From Alpinimonas psychrophila (GTDB lineage: Bacteria; Actinomycetota; Actinomycetes; Actinomycetales; Microbacteriaceae), in NCBI RefSeq assembly GCF_014137865.1, contig NZ_JACGWU010000001.1, positions 868,001-932,000 of the forward strand: a stretch of 64,000 nt of DNA, in the 5' to 3' direction. Each line of letters starts with the position of its first letter. Within the stretch, counting starts at the first letter, position 1. Below, piece by piece: positions 1 through 8,834 of this stretch. A program made the position numbers and the translations under genes. The notes beneath the pieces were generated by a model that worked only from the letters and a program-made list of their open reading frames with translations, ran no database searches and was not told the origin of the DNA.

Positions 1-219
1 GTGCGGCACTCCCTCGCGCTCGGCCAAAGTTAACTTGGCCGTGCCAATATTCATTCCCCGATAGAGCTGCATGGCATCGGCATTAACAATCTCGGCTGCA
101 CCCCCAGATTCACGGATGCTCCGCGCCACCGCCAGCGACAACTCCGACTTTCCCGTGCCGGTCGCCCCGACAATCGCGATAATCGTCACGGCAAGGCACT
201 CATCATGAGTGCTCACCAT
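1..219 (-). CDS. miaA: tRNA dimethylallyltransferase MiaA, N-terminal part (runs off the window)
   Basis: MiaA adds a dimethylallyl group to A37 of tRNAs that read codons beginning with U, the step before MiaB. The visible 73 codons include a P-loop ([11 protein letters not shown]) and the substrate-loop motif [17 protein letters not shown], both diagnostic of the family. The frame is open to the window edge. The ATG at 219 lies 12 bases after the miaB stop. A GTG at 189, just before [10 protein letters not shown], is an equally plausible start. The gene follows miaB on the same strand, so the two tRNA-modification enzymes are probably co-transcribed. Confidence 0.9.
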   Translation of the reverse strand, partial: MVSTHDECLAVTIIAIVGATGTGKSELSLAVARSIRESGGAAEIVNADAMQLYRGMNIGTAKLTLAEREGVPH

Positions 220-231
220 GAGGGCTAGCCA

Positions 232-1917
232 TCAGCGCTGACCGTCAGACGTGTCGTAGATCGGCGTCGTCGAAACACGCACTGTCGGCAGGCCGAGACC
301 GATGACGGGTTTGCCTGATGCTCCTAGGCTCGCCGTTGTCAAGCGTGTCGACCCAATGCTCGTCGACCCCAAGTTTTTGGCACCGCCAGATGCGGGAACA
401 CCGCAGCTGGCGGCTTGCGCGCGGTCCCAGGCGTCGCCGGCGCGCGTTCGGCGGATCACCAATGGTGCTCCGGTTGGGTCGTCGGCAATCAAGAAGAAGG
501 GTTTCGCGTCGGTCACGGTGACAGTCACAACGTCACCGGGGCGGGGAATATCGCTAGCGTGAGGAACCTCGAAGTGCACGAGGCGGGAGTCCGGTGCGCG
601 GCCGCTCAGGCGATGCGTGGCGGCATCTTTGCGACCCTCGTTGTTGGCCACTAACAGGTCAAGAGTGCGACCGACTTGGAGTTGGTTTTCTTCAAATGCA
701 ATCGAATCCTGCAAAGCAACGAGTCGCAGGAACCGCTCCTGAACGACGTCCTTGGGCACCTGATCGGGCATGTCGGCGGCCGGCGTGCCGGGGCGCTTGG
801 AGTACTGAAAGGTAAAGGCCGTGGCAAAGCGTGAGGCGGCAACAACGCGCAGCGTCTCGGCAAAGTCCTCCTCGGTCTCCCCCGGGAATCCCACGATGAT
901 GTCGGTACTAATCGCGGCGTTGGGAATTGCCGCACGCACACGATCGAGAATTCCGAGGAACTTCTCGCTGCGGTAGGAGCGACGCATCGACTTCAAGATG
1001 CGATCGCTGCCGGACTGCAGGGGCATGTGAAGTTGCGGCATAACGGCGGGAGTCTCAGCCATGGCCAAGATAACGTCGTCGGTGAAGGCCGCAGGGTGCG
1101 GGCTGGTGAATCGGATGCGCTCCAACCCTTCAATCTTTCCCGCGGCTCTCAGTAGCTTGCCAAAGGCCTCGCGGTCACCGAACTCAACGCCGTAGCTGTT
1201 CACGTTTTGGCCCAGCAACGTGACCTCGATGACGCCGTCGGCAACGAGGGCTTCTATCTCGGCCAAAATATCGCCGGGGCGACGGTCCATCTCTTTGCCG
1301 CGAAGGCTCGGAACAATACAGAACGTGCACGTGTTGTTACAGCCAACAGAGATCGACACCCACCCCGAGTAGGTGGAGTCACGCTTGGTGGGAAGGGTGG
1401 AAGGGAATGTCTCGAGGGACTCAAGAATCTCGATCTGGGCTTCTTCGTTGTGCCGAGCGCGCTCGAGCAAACCGGGCAAGGACCCCATGTTGTGGGTGCC
1501 GAAGACCACGTCAACCCAGGGAGCCTTTTCTAACACGATGTTCTGATCTTTTTGCGCCAGGCATCCGCCGACGGCGATCTGCATGCCGATATGTTTCTCT
1601 TTCACGCGAGCCAAGTGGCCGAGGTTGCCGTACAGCTTGTTGTCGGCGTTCTCGCGCACCGCACAGGTATTGATGACGACCACGTCGGGCTGTTCGGAGC
1701 TGGCACTTCGCTTAAAGTCTGGGTCGGCTAAGGCCTCAGGACTCACCTCAAACTTGACGTAACCGGCGGCCTCCATGGCCCCACCCAAACGTTCACTGTC
1801 GTGAATGTTCATCTGGCAACCGAAAGTGCGCACCTCAAAGGTGCGCTGGCGACCGGAGTCGTCAAGCGCCGCATCCGACACGGGGATGATGGTGGGCGCT
1901 TCGGTGACGTTACTCAT
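232..1917 (-). CDS. miaB: tRNA-2-methylthio-N6-dimethylallyladenosine synthase MiaB
   Basis: Radical-SAM methylthiotransferase that turns i6A37 into ms2i6A37 in tRNA. The N-terminal UPF0004 domain has the three cysteines of the auxiliary cluster (about C34, C85, C119). The radical-SAM motif CNNTCTFC gives C193, C197 and C200. A TRAM domain follows at about 390-465. At 561 residues it is longer than most MiaB proteins: the last 70 or so residues, rich in Ser, Thr and Gly, are an extra low-complexity tail. A second small insertion at about 58-76 precedes the C85 segment. The ATG at 1917 gives a sensible N terminus. A TAAACT box 9 bases upstream may be the -10 of a leaderless or very short-leader transcript. 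Confidence 0.95.
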   Translation of the reverse strand: MSNVTEAPTIIPVSDAALDDSGRQRTFEVRTFGCQMNIHDSERLGGAMEAAGYVKFEVSPEALADPDFKRSASSEQPDVVVINTCAVRENADNKLYGNLGHLARVKEKHIGMQIAVGGCLAQKDQNIVLEKAPWVDVVFGTHNMGSLPGLLERARHNEEAQIEILESLETFPSTLPTKRDSTYSGWVSISVGCNNTCTFCIVPSLRGKEMDRRPGDILAEIEALVADGVIEVTLLGQNVNSYGVEFGDREAFGKLLRAAGKIEGLERIRFTSPHPAAFTDDVILAMAETPAVMPQLHMPLQSGSDRILKSMRRSYRSEKFLGILDRVRAAIPNAAISTDIIVGFPGETEEDFAETLRVVAASRFATAFTFQYSKRPGTPAADMPDQVPKDVVQERFLRLVALQDSIAFEENQLQVGRTLDLLVANNEGRKDAATHRLSGRAPDSRLVHFEVPHASDIPRPGDVVTVTVTDAKPFFLIADDPTGAPLVIRRTRAGDAWDRAQAASCGVPASGGAKNLGSTSIGSTRLTTASLGASGKPVIGLGLPTVRVSTTPIYDTSDGQR

Positions 1918-1977
1918 ATCTTGACAAGTTTACGCGCGCCAAAAGCCGCCCCGCGCCCCTAACGAACGCGCACGAAC

Positions 1978-2133
1978 CTAGCTATGCGCGCTGCTGGTTT
2001 CTCCCTGATAGGAAGCACGGAGTTTCTTGCCATTCATTGGCCGCTTTGCAAACGGCGCAAAGAGGCAAAAGTCAAAGATTCCGGCCGCCGCAACGACGAT
2101 GGCGCGAACCCAGCGGCCGGCGGTTGATCCCAT
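1978..2133 (-). pseudogene. Small membrane-protein remnant resembling DUF2892/YgaP-type proteins
   Basis: A 51-codon frame from the ATG at 2133 starts GSTAGRWVRAI and continues straight into GIFDFCLFAPFAKRPMNGKK. From memory of the family, actinobacterial DUF2892-like proteins begin with a STAGRWVR-type segment and end with a GxFDFCLFAPL-type helix, with another membrane segment between them. Here that middle is missing, so I read this as an in-frame internal deletion leaving one membrane helix. No Shine-Dalgarno is visible. It fills most of the 285-base gap between miaB and the exporter gene. It could still be a functional small protein; family assignment is by eye only. Confidence 0.4.
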
Positions 2134-2202
2134 AATTGAATGAATGACATGATTTTGACCCTTCCAGAATGTGAGGGGATGCACGTTCAGGATCTATTTT
2201 CC

Positions 2203-3081
2203 TCACAATGAGCGTGTCGGCAACACCTGCCGCTGAACGACACCTCCAACGGTTATAGCGCCCAGGACAATGGCGATCCCCGCAACCTGCAAGGGTGATA
2301 GAACTTCTCCCGCTAGGAGCCAGCCGAGAATGATCGCCACGACCGGACTCAAGAGACCAAGGAATGCCGTGGTGCTCGCTGGAAGACCCGCGAGTCCCCG
2401 AAACCAAAGGACATACGCAAACGCCGTGCCGACGATGGAAAGGTAAGCGTAACCGAGCAGATTTTTGGGGGTCAGAACCGAAACGGGAATACCCTCAACG
2501 AGCAGCATGACGACGAGTAGCGTGATTCCGCCGGTCATCAGTTGCCAGGCTGTCGTCGTCAAGGGAGGCGCGGGCTGCCCCCACTTCTTGGCGAACACGA
2601 TGCCGCTGGCCATAAAAAGAGTCGCGCCGAGGGCCGCGAGAATTCCGACCACATCGAGGCTTGCCCGTGCATGAAGGACAATGAGAGATACCCCGAACAG
2701 GCCAGCAGCACCAGCAATAATGACGCGCCAGGTCAATCTTTCCCGCAGAACCTGACTCGCGAGCAGTGCAACAAGGAGAGGCTGAACGCCACCAATGATG
2801 GCAGCAACCCCTCCCGGAAGTCTGTAGGCCGCGACGAAGAGGAGAAGAAAGAAGCCTCCGATGTTGAGAACCCCAAGAATCCATGATTTCCACCACCATT
2901 CACCGCGTGGCAAGCGACGCGACAGGAGGAGAAGCAGAATGCCGGCTGGCAGCGCACGCAACGTGGCCGAGAGGAGCGGTCGATCCTCCGGCAAAAAAGT
3001 TGTTGTGGTCAGATAAGTCGTTCCCCATAAGGCAGGAGCAACGGCCGTCGTCACGATGAGAAGAATTCTTTTGCTAAGCAC
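2203..3081 (-). CDS. EamA/DMT-family transporter
   Basis: A 292-residue integral membrane protein with about ten hydrophobic helices arranged as two EamA repeats. It begins PALWGTTYL, the usual start of this family. DMT transporters export or exchange small metabolites; the substrate cannot be told from sequence. The start is GTG at 3081, and a TATACT -10 box (3093-3088) ends six bases before it, pointing to a leaderless message. It is transcribed divergently from a MarR-family regulator 45 bases away, the usual arrangement of an exporter and its repressor. Confidence 0.88.
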   Translation of the reverse strand: MLSKRILLIVTTAVAPALWGTTYLTTTTFLPEDRPLLSATLRALPAGILLLLLSRRLPRGEWWWKSWILGVLNIGGFFLLLFVAAYRLPGGVAAIIGGVQPLLVALLASQVLRERLTWRVIIAGAAGLFGVSLIVLHARASLDVVGILAALGATLFMASGIVFAKKWGQPAPPLTTTAWQLMTGGITLLVVMLLVEGIPVSVLTPKNLLGYAYLSIVGTAFAYVLWFRGLAGLPASTTAFLGLLSPVVAIILGWLLAGEVLSPLQVAGIAIVLGAITVGGVVQRQVLPTRSL

Positions 3082-3126
3082 TTACCTAGTATACCTAAGC
3101 GCTAAGGCATTTGCTAGGATGGCCTT
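3082..3126. promoter_or_regulatory. Divergent leaderless promoters and probable MarR operator
   Basis: This 45-base gap carries a -10 for each direction: TATACT on the minus strand (3093-3088) and TAGGAT on the plus strand (3115-3120). Each ends about six bases before its start codon. Repeats of the type CTAAG or CTAGG occur at 3074, 3086 (as CTAG), 3095, 3102 and 3114 and overlap both boxes. They are candidate half-sites for the adjacent MarR protein. The boxes are visible; binding is inferred. Confidence 0.5.
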
Positions 3127-3624
3127 ATGTCAGACCACGTCAATGAGATTCTCGCGCAATGGAAGGTCGAGAGGCCCGAGCTCGATGTCAGCCCCATGGC
3201 TGTTATCGGTCGCCTCACGCGTGCCGCCGCCGCCGTTCAGTCTCGCCTCGACAATACGTTTGCCCAGTATGGCCTCGACGCCTCCTCGTTTGATGTGCTG
3301 GCCACGCTCCTGCGCAGCGGAACACCGTACGTGATTTCTCCGGCTCAACTATCGCGCGACGCCATGATTACGACGAGCGCGGTCGCCCAAAGACTCAACA
3401 AACTGGAGACGCGCGAGCTTGTCTCTCGCGAGCAAAACCCAGCGGATGGCCGCGGTACGGTCGTGGCCCTCACCGATGCCGGTAAGGAGCTCGTCGAAAG
3501 GGTCTTGCCCGCCCACCTCGAAACCGAGCATTCCATGACGGCAACTCTCAGCCCCGAGGAGCAAACACTCTTGGCAGACCTGCTTCAACGCCTCACCCAA
3601 GCCGCGGCGAGCGGGAACAGCTAG
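3127..3624 (+). CDS. MarR-family transcriptional regulator
   Basis: A 165-residue winged-helix regulator. The wHTH occupies about residues 55-120: a recognition-helix region around TTSAVAQRLNKLETRELV, then a wing with NPADGRGTVVALTDAG, the typical MarR pattern. Flanking helices form the dimer interface. The ATG at 3127 lies six bases after TAGGAT, so the mRNA is probably leaderless. Its most likely target is the divergent EamA exporter and itself, with a small ligand as inducer. It ends convergently with recX, 48 bases away. Confidence 0.9.
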   Translation: MSDHVNEILAQWKVERPELDVSPMAVIGRLTRAAAAVQSRLDNTFAQYGLDASSFDVLATLLRSGTPYVISPAQLSRDAMITTSAVAQRLNKLETRELVSREQNPADGRGTVVALTDAGKELVERVLPAHLETEHSMTATLSPEEQTLLADLLQRLTQAAASGNS

Positions 3625-3672
3625 CGAGGACAACTCGTTGGAATAGCTCTTTGAAACCAATAACTGGAATCT

Positions 3673-4398
3673 CTAGCGGAAGGAGACGCCTCCGCGGCCT
3701 TTGCCGCCGCCAGTCGGCGAACGCGTTGCCATTGCCGCTTTGGTTGCTTCTCGCACGACCTGCCCCGTGTAACCACGACGGCTCAAGAAGCCTACGAGGC
3801 GACGTTCAGCCGTGGCATCGTCAAGGCGGGAGAACTGTCGCACGCGGGTAAGCGCTAGCTCCGCCGCCTGACTTTCTTCGGCACCGGAGTCGAGTCCATC
3901 GAGCGCGGCTTCAGCCGCGGAAGAATCGACACCGCGGCGGCGAAGTTCGCGGGAGATGATGCTGCGGCTTTGTCCCTTGCGCTCGCTCAATCTGGTCGCC
4001 AGTTCAACAGCAAGACGTTCATCGTTGAGATAGCCCAAACGAGTGAACTTCTCGACCCAGTCGGTAATTTCTTCACGGCTGGCGAATTGTTCGTTCAGCC
4101 AGATCTCGGCTTCGCGAACCGTCATGTCGTGAGCATGCAGCTTGCGCAGAAGGGTGGCCTCGACTTTGTCCGCGTTGAATGCATTCCCGGGCTCATCGCT
4201 TGCATCATCGGCAACATCGCCAGTCCCGACAGGAGCAGTCCCGAGGGCTTCGACCGTCTCGACGGCCTCAACAAATGTGACATGCGCCGTCGTACCGCCG
4301 AAAAGTCCGCCCGGAGGATCGGACGGACCTTTCGTTTGAGACGCGGTCGTCGAGTTTTCTTCGGGGGTAACCCAGGGAAGAAACGTAACGTTTGACAT
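3673..4398 (-). CDS. recX: Regulatory protein RecX
   Basis: RecX binds RecA filaments and limits their activity. It lies two bases downstream of the recA stop on the same strand. The conserved helical repeats begin near residue 80 (ATLLRKLHAHDMTVREAEIW) and include GYLNDERLA and SIISRELRRRGV, which are RecX signatures. The first 75 residues are a Thr/Gly/Asp-rich extension unlike the rest, and the C terminus ends in a basic Gly-rich stretch. The ATG at 4398 is favoured by its position beside the recA stop, but an internal start cannot be excluded. Confidence 0.93.
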   Translation of the reverse strand: MSNVTFLPWVTPEENSTTASQTKGPSDPPGGLFGGTTAHVTFVEAVETVEALGTAPVGTGDVADDASDEPGNAFNADKVEATLLRKLHAHDMTVREAEIWLNEQFASREEITDWVEKFTRLGYLNDERLAVELATRLSERKGQSRSIISRELRRRGVDSSAAEAALDGLDSGAEESQAAELALTRVRQFSRLDDATAERRLVGFLSRRGYTGQVVREATKAAMATRSPTGGGKGRGGVSFR

Positions 4399-4400
4399 GC

Positions 4401-5531
4401 TTAGGCTCCCTTGCGGGCCTCAAGCTTTTCGGCAAAGGCATCCATGCTGGCCGAGTCTGTTTTCAGACCCTTCTCGAGCAACGCGGCAGCCTTTGCTGCT
4501 TCGGCGTCGGCCAATGCTTTGGCAGCGATGCCGGCAGGGCCGACTCCGAGCTTGCCGAGAATCTTGTTCTCAATTTCGAGAGCAATATCAGGGTTGTCGA
4601 GCAAGAAGTTACGCGAGTTCTCTTTACCCTGCCCCAGCTGATCGCTGCCGTACGTGTACCACGCGCCAGACTTTTTGACGATGCCTTGGTCAACACCGAA
4701 GTCAATGAGGCTTCCCTCACGGGAAATACCAATGCCGTAGAGAATGTCGAATTCGGCCTGCTTGAAGGGCGGTGCCATCTTGTTCTTGACGACCTTCACG
4801 CGCGTGCGGTTACCCACCGCCTCTGTGCCGTCCTTCAACGTTTCAATTCGACGAATGTCAAGGCGAACGGAGGCGTAGAACTTGAGCGCCTTACCGCCAG
4901 AGGTCGTCTCGGGGCTTCCGAAGAAGACACCAATCTTCTCGCGAAGCTGGTTGATGAAGATCATGGTGGTGTTGGTGGTGCTGAGACCACCGGTGAGCTT
5001 TCGTAGTGCCTGCGACATGAGGCGCGCTTGAAGCCCCACGTGGGTGTCTCCCATTTCGCCTTCGATCTCGGCGCGTGGCACGAGTGCAGCCACCGAGTCA
5101 ATGACAATCAGGTCGATGGAGCCCGAACGCACGAGCATGTCGGCAATCTCCAGTGCCTGCTCACCAGTATCTGGCTGAGAGACAAGGAGAGCATCGATGT
5201 CGACACCCAGTTTGCGAGCGTACTCGGGGTCGAGCGCGTGCTCGGCGTCAATGAACGCCGCGATTCCACCGTTGCGCTGGGCGTTGGCGATTGCGTGAAG
5301 GGTGAGGGTCGTCTTCCCCGAGGACTCTGGACCGTAAATCTCGACGATCCGGCCGCGGGGCAATCCGCCTATGCCGAGCGCGACATCCAAGGCAATCGAG
5401 CCGGTAGGGATGACCTCGACGGGAGCGCGTTCGTCGCTACCAAGACGCATGACAGAACCCTTGCCGAACTGGCGGTCGATCTGAGCAAGTGCAGTTTCTA
5501 GTGATTTTTCGCGGTCAGCGGCAGATGCCAT
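4401..5531 (-). CDS. recA: Recombinase RecA
   Basis: A DNA-dependent ATPase that forms filaments on single-stranded DNA, promotes strand exchange and triggers LexA self-cleavage. Walker A is GPESSGKTT at residues 67-75, and the sequence is clearly RecA throughout its 376 residues. The C-terminal domain is Ala/Lys/Glu-rich. The ATG at 5531 has a GGAG-type Shine-Dalgarno (AAAAGGAGACGGCC). A perfect LexA-type palindrome lies 231 bases upstream, beyond a long leader. recX follows and DUF3046 and clgR precede, the standard actinobacterial order. Confidence 0.98.
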   Translation of the reverse strand: MASAADREKSLETALAQIDRQFGKGSVMRLGSDERAPVEVIPTGSIALDVALGIGGLPRGRIVEIYGPESSGKTTLTLHAIANAQRNGGIAAFIDAEHALDPEYARKLGVDIDALLVSQPDTGEQALEIADMLVRSGSIDLIVIDSVAALVPRAEIEGEMGDTHVGLQARLMSQALRKLTGGLSTTNTTMIFINQLREKIGVFFGSPETTSGGKALKFYASVRLDIRRIETLKDGTEAVGNRTRVKVVKNKMAPPFKQAEFDILYGIGISREGSLIDFGVDQGIVKKSGAWYTYGSDQLGQGKENSRNFLLDNPDIALEIENKILGKLGVGPAGIAAKALADAEAAKAAALLEKGLKTDSASMDAFAEKLEARKGA

Positions 5532-5761
5532 GGCCGTCTCCTTTTCTCATCGAGGTTGATTCGCCTAAAGGCTGTCGTGCTGCTGCTTCGCTACCGATCG
5601 GCCAGGATGGCGGGGCGGGCGCTGCGCAGTGCTTACGGCAAGGCGGATGCTGTGGTGGGTACGTGATTGACCATACGTTTCGCCACTGACATTCATGTCG
5701 TCAGGAGCGGTCGTGTGGGTAAGGCGTACACAACAAGGCATGTGTAGGAGACTAGTACTTT

Positions 5762-5777
5762 TCGAATATATATTCGA
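5762..5777. promoter_or_regulatory. SOS box (LexA operator) upstream of recA
   Basis: TCGAATATATATTCGA is a perfect 16-bp palindrome, matching the actinobacterial LexA pattern of TCGAA and TTCGA half-sites six bases apart. It lies between DUF3046 and recA. An almost identical copy lies in front of the LysM gene beside lexA in this same window, which makes LexA the clear candidate binder. The rest of the 277-base gap (5532-5808) is the recA leader, in which I see no gene. The box is visible; binding is inferred. Confidence 0.85.
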
Positions 5778-5808
5778 TAGCACGGCGGCGTGTTGCCCGA
5801 GCGAAAAT

Positions 5809-6033
5809 TTACTTCTTGGGCTCCGGGAGGCCCACGCCATACCAACGATGACGGGGAACATCCGAGGCGCGACACAGCGCCAGCCAGACGTCCCGAGTGT
5901 CGAGTCCAGTGGCGATGGCATCCGCCGCCGTGCGATCGCCAAGCTCGGCCAGCACGAGGTCGCTCACGAGAACACGGCCGTAGGGGCCACCAAACTCATC
6001 GGTGACGGCCTGCCAGAACTCACTCAGGCGCAC
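5809..6033 (-). CDS. DUF3046 family protein
   Basis: A 74-residue protein with the DUF3046 layout: MRLSEFWQAVTDEFG at the start, then SDLVLAELGDRTAADAI and a C-terminal region with DVWLALCRASDVP. The family is a conserved actinobacterial neighbour of recA with no established function. Here it sits between clgR and recA. The SOS box lies just past its stop, so it is outside the LexA-controlled unit unless transcripts read through from clgR. Confidence 0.88.
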   Translation of the reverse strand: MRLSEFWQAVTDEFGGPYGRVLVSDLVLAELGDRTAADAIATGLDTRDVWLALCRASDVPRHRWYGVGLPEPKK

Positions 6034-6178
6034 GGCAACTCCAATGTCTGCGGGGAAGCCGCGGCGGGCATCCGGTTATCAAAAGAAAAAGTGCAGAGCC
6101 ACCGCACTTAAGCGACAACCCTGCACGCCTAACTAGCTCTGTTGCCAAAGCGTCAGTTGCGAAAATCTAGTTATTTAG

Positions 6179-6490
6179 TTATTTGGTTGCACCAACGAGG
6201 TCGTTGACGAACTCGTCGGGAATGGTATCGGGAAACCCGGTCATGGGCTCGAGACCTTCAACGATAGCGAGTCGATCGCCAACTTCGCGCATGATGGTCG
6301 AGATGGGGGTATCAAGGGCATCAGCGACCGCAGCAAGAATCTCTGAAGATGCCTCTTTTTGGCCCCGCTCAACCTCGCTCAGGTAGCCCAATGCCACACT
6401 GGCCTTGCTTGCAACCTGTCGCAACGTGCGACCTTTCTGCAAACGGTAGTCGCGCAGAACGTCGCCTATTTCTTGTCTGACAAGAATCAT
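6179..6490 (-). CDS. clgR: XRE-family regulator ClgR
   Basis: A 103-residue helix-turn-helix regulator. The HTH is TLRQVASKASVALGYLSEVERG, about residues 24-45. The start MILVRQEIGDVLRDYRLQ and the location between pgsA/cinA and recA match ClgR, which activates clp protease and other proteostasis genes in actinobacteria. An ATG at 6490 is preferred because it has an AGAGG Shine-Dalgarno and gives the family N terminus; longer readings begin at 6517. An unusual feature is an oxidoreductase gene between it and cinA. I could not find a convincing ClgR operator in its own promoter. Confidence 0.85.
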   Translation of the reverse strand: MILVRQEIGDVLRDYRLQKGRTLRQVASKASVALGYLSEVERGQKEASSEILAAVADALDTPISTIMREVGDRLAIVEGLEPMTGFPDTIPDEFVNDLVGATK

Positions 6491-6611
6491 GTGGACCTCT
6501 CCTACGCAGCACATCAATCGATGTACAAATATTGTTTCTGGATTAACTCTACTGACGAAATGCTGAATGTCAGATGTGAGTCTGCTTGTATCAACTTAGG
6601 TTAGGGCTCTT

Positions 6612-7658
6612 TTATTCCCGCGGTCTTTCATGGGGTAAGAAAGCTCCAATGTCGTGTCGAGCCTGGTCGATGATGTCCATATTCTGCACAACCTCGTTAT
6701 GTGAGTGTAGAGGGGATTCCCCCTGTTTTTCTCCTACATAATGCGCAAATGCCGTTGTTTCATAGGAAAGTCCCAGATCTATCCCGATTCCAGAATCATC
6801 CCGCCATATTAATGGCTCTCCCGAACCGCCTTGCGGAAATAGCGTGAGCCCGGTGGGCTGATAAAACCCCGGGTTGAGCTCGAGCATTGCCTCAGTGCCA
6901 CCGATACTGGCCCGCGTGGGCGTCCAGGCCAAGATCGTCGAACTCAAAACCGCCTGCGCTCCCCCGGGGTAATCGAGAATAACGCTGGCCTGAGCATCCA
7001 CTCCGGATGCCGTCAGAGATCCAGACGCGGTGACCCTCGGTGTCTCGGAGAATACAGTCGAGGCAAACGCAATGGGGTAGATCCCGAGATCAAAGAGCCC
7101 GCCCCCACCCTCGAGGTCCCTCACCCGCTCAATGTGGTCAATGTCTTGACCATGATCCGCATGGATCTGGATGATGTCACCGAAGACGCCGTCGGTCACC
7201 AATTGGCGAACAATGTCGTATTGCGGCAAGTACTTGGACCACATTGCTTCCATTATGAAGACACCAGCGGCGGCGGCGGCTTCAAGGAGCGCCCGCGCGT
7301 CTGCAGCGGTTGTCGTGAAGGGCTTTTCCACCAGAACGTGCTTGCCGGCCTCGATCGCCACCATGGCATGCGCGAAGTGATACTTGTGAGGTGTCGAGAC
7401 ATAGACCGCGTCGACGGTGGCAGACGCGACCATGGCCCTCATGTCCGTGAACACTTCGCCAATGTCATAAGCGGATGCGAATGCCTGCCCCCGAGCAAGA
7501 TCACGCGATGCTACCGCCACAAGTCGCTGGTTCGTGTTGCCCAGGAGTCCCTGCGCGAAGGTATGGGCAATTCCCCCGGGCCCGATGATGCCCCACCGCA
7601 AAACGGGAGCCGTGGTCGAATCGAGGACAATGGGCTTCGGAAGGCTACGAGGGAACAT
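6612..7658 (-). CDS. Gfo/Idh/MocA-family NAD(P)-dependent oxidoreductase
   Basis: A 348-residue dehydrogenase acting on sugars, inositols or related polyols. The Rossmann domain starts RWGIIGPGGIAHTF at about residue 20. VLVEKPFTTT at about 110 is the family EKP motif with its catalytic lysine, and GGGGLFDLGIYPI provides the usual D..Y/H region of the C-terminal domain. The exact substrate is unknown. It lies ten bases downstream of cinA on the same strand and separates cinA from clgR. That neighbour is not part of the conserved block, so this is probably a lineage-specific insertion. Confidence 0.88.
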   Translation of the reverse strand: MFPRSLPKPIVLDSTTAPVLRWGIIGPGGIAHTFAQGLLGNTNQRLVAVASRDLARGQAFASAYDIGEVFTDMRAMVASATVDAVYVSTPHKYHFAHAMVAIEAGKHVLVEKPFTTTAADARALLEAAAAAGVFIMEAMWSKYLPQYDIVRQLVTDGVFGDIIQIHADHGQDIDHIERVRDLEGGGGLFDLGIYPIAFASTVFSETPRVTASGSLTASGVDAQASVILDYPGGAQAVLSSTILAWTPTRASIGGTEAMLELNPGFYQPTGLTLFPQGGSGEPLIWRDDSGIGIDLGLSYETTAFAHYVGEKQGESPLHSHNEVVQNMDIIDQARHDIGAFLPHERPRE

Positions 7659-7668
7659 AGTGAAAACT

Positions 7669-8181
7669 CTACGGCTGCGTGAGGGTTTCTACCGCTTCGC
7701 CGAGAAGTTCGAGACACGCATCGACGGTGGCCCGGCGAATCTGCTCGCGGGAACCCGTGAGTGCAAGACGGTGCGTCGTGATGTGTCCGGCAACGGCAAG
7801 CCCCACGTACACGGTGCCGACGGTCTGCCCGCCCTGGGAGTCAGGCCCGGCTACGCCGGTCGTAGAGAGACCAATTGTGGCTCCCAGTTTTGCGGCAACC
7901 CCCGCGGCCATTTGGCCGGCGACCTCGGCATCCACGGGGCCGACGGCAGCCAACAAGGATGCCTCCACGCCCAGGAGCTCGTGTTTCAGGTCCGTGGCGT
8001 AGGCAACGACTCCCCCGCGAACAACCGCCGATGCCCCCGCAACTTTTGTTAGTTCAGCAACCACGAGGCCACCGGTCAGGGACTCCGCTGCCGCAACGGT
8101 GACGCCTCTCGCTGCCATGAGCCGAACGAGCTGAGCAATGTGCTCCACGGCTGGTTCATGAGCATTCTTCGGGGCGAGCAT
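7669..8181 (-). CDS. cinA: CinA-type nicotinamide-nucleotide amidohydrolase
   Basis: Corresponds to the stand-alone C-terminal CinA domain (PncC), which hydrolyses nicotinamide mononucleotide to nicotinate mononucleotide. Diagnostic segments are TVAAAESLTGGLV, VRGGVVAYATDLKHELLGV and STTGVAGPDSQGG. The length of 170 residues is normal for the stand-alone form; there is no N-terminal MoCF-like domain. The ATG at 8181 is two bases after the pgsA stop, which decides the start over an upstream ATG inside pgsA. Confidence 0.93.
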   Translation of the reverse strand: MLAPKNAHEPAVEHIAQLVRLMAARGVTVAAAESLTGGLVVAELTKVAGASAVVRGGVVAYATDLKHELLGVEASLLAAVGPVDAEVAGQMAAGVAAKLGATIGLSTTGVAGPDSQGGQTVGTVYVGLAVAGHITTHRLALTGSREQIRRATVDACLELLGEAVETLTQP

Positions 8182-8183
8182 GA

Positions 8184-8834
8184 CTATTTTGTGGAATCCG
8201 TGCGCAGGGCGCGCCTCTGGCGCCATCCGTCAACCAGGTAATCAATACCGGTCAGCACCGTTATCACTGTGGCCGCAGCCATGAAGATGACGTTGGCAAC
8301 GTTCACCCAATCGCCCCACAGTGCGGCCAGCGGCATAAGGGCCAACGTGATGGCCAAGAATTGAGTGATCGTCTTGATTTTACCACCGCGGGAAGCGGGG
8401 ATAACACGGTCATTGATGACAACGAAGCGGTAGACGGTGATACCGACCTCACGGAGCAGAATCAGGCCCGTCACCCACCACGGAAGCTCTCCCAAAATGG
8501 ACAGCGCGATGAGCGCTCCCCCAATGAGAATCTTGTCGGCAATGGGATCCAGGATCTTGCCGAGGTCCGTGATGAGGTTGTAGCGGCGCGCAATCCAGCC
8601 GTCGAGACCGTCGGTGCCCATTCCCACCACGAAGAGCACGGTGGCCCACCATCGCAGCGGCTCATTCATGTCGCCGCTACCGCTCAACAACATCCAAATG
8701 AAAACGGGGGCGAAAAAGATTCGCACGATGGTAATGATGTTGGGCGCGCTCCAGTTACTGACCTTCGTCGGTGGCACGCACACGGCAGCATTGCCCGGTT
8801 CGATGGGATCACTCGGGCGGTTCATGTCGGCCAT
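8184..8834 (-). CDS. pgsA: CDP-diacylglycerol--glycerol-3-phosphate 3-phosphatidyltransferase
   Basis: Makes phosphatidylglycerolphosphate from CDP-diacylglycerol in the membrane. The CDP-alcohol phosphatidyltransferase motif is present: DGLDGWIARR followed by GKILDPIADK. About five to six membrane helices are visible. The start at 8834 overlaps the ftsK stop by one base (TAATG), indicating translational coupling; a further in-frame ATG at 8858 lies inside ftsK. The extended N terminus (about 35 residues before the first helix) is polar. In actinobacteria this position carries the pgsA paralogue linked to clgR and recA. Confidence 0.93.
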   Translation of the reverse strand: MADMNRPSDPIEPGNAAVCVPPTKVSNWSAPNIITIVRIFFAPVFIWMLLSGSGDMNEPLRWWATVLFVVGMGTDGLDGWIARRYNLITDLGKILDPIADKILIGGALIALSILGELPWWVTGLILLREVGITVYRFVVINDRVIPASRGGKIKTITQFLAITLALMPLAALWGDWVNVANVIFMAAATVITVLTGIDYLVDGWRQRRALRTDSTK

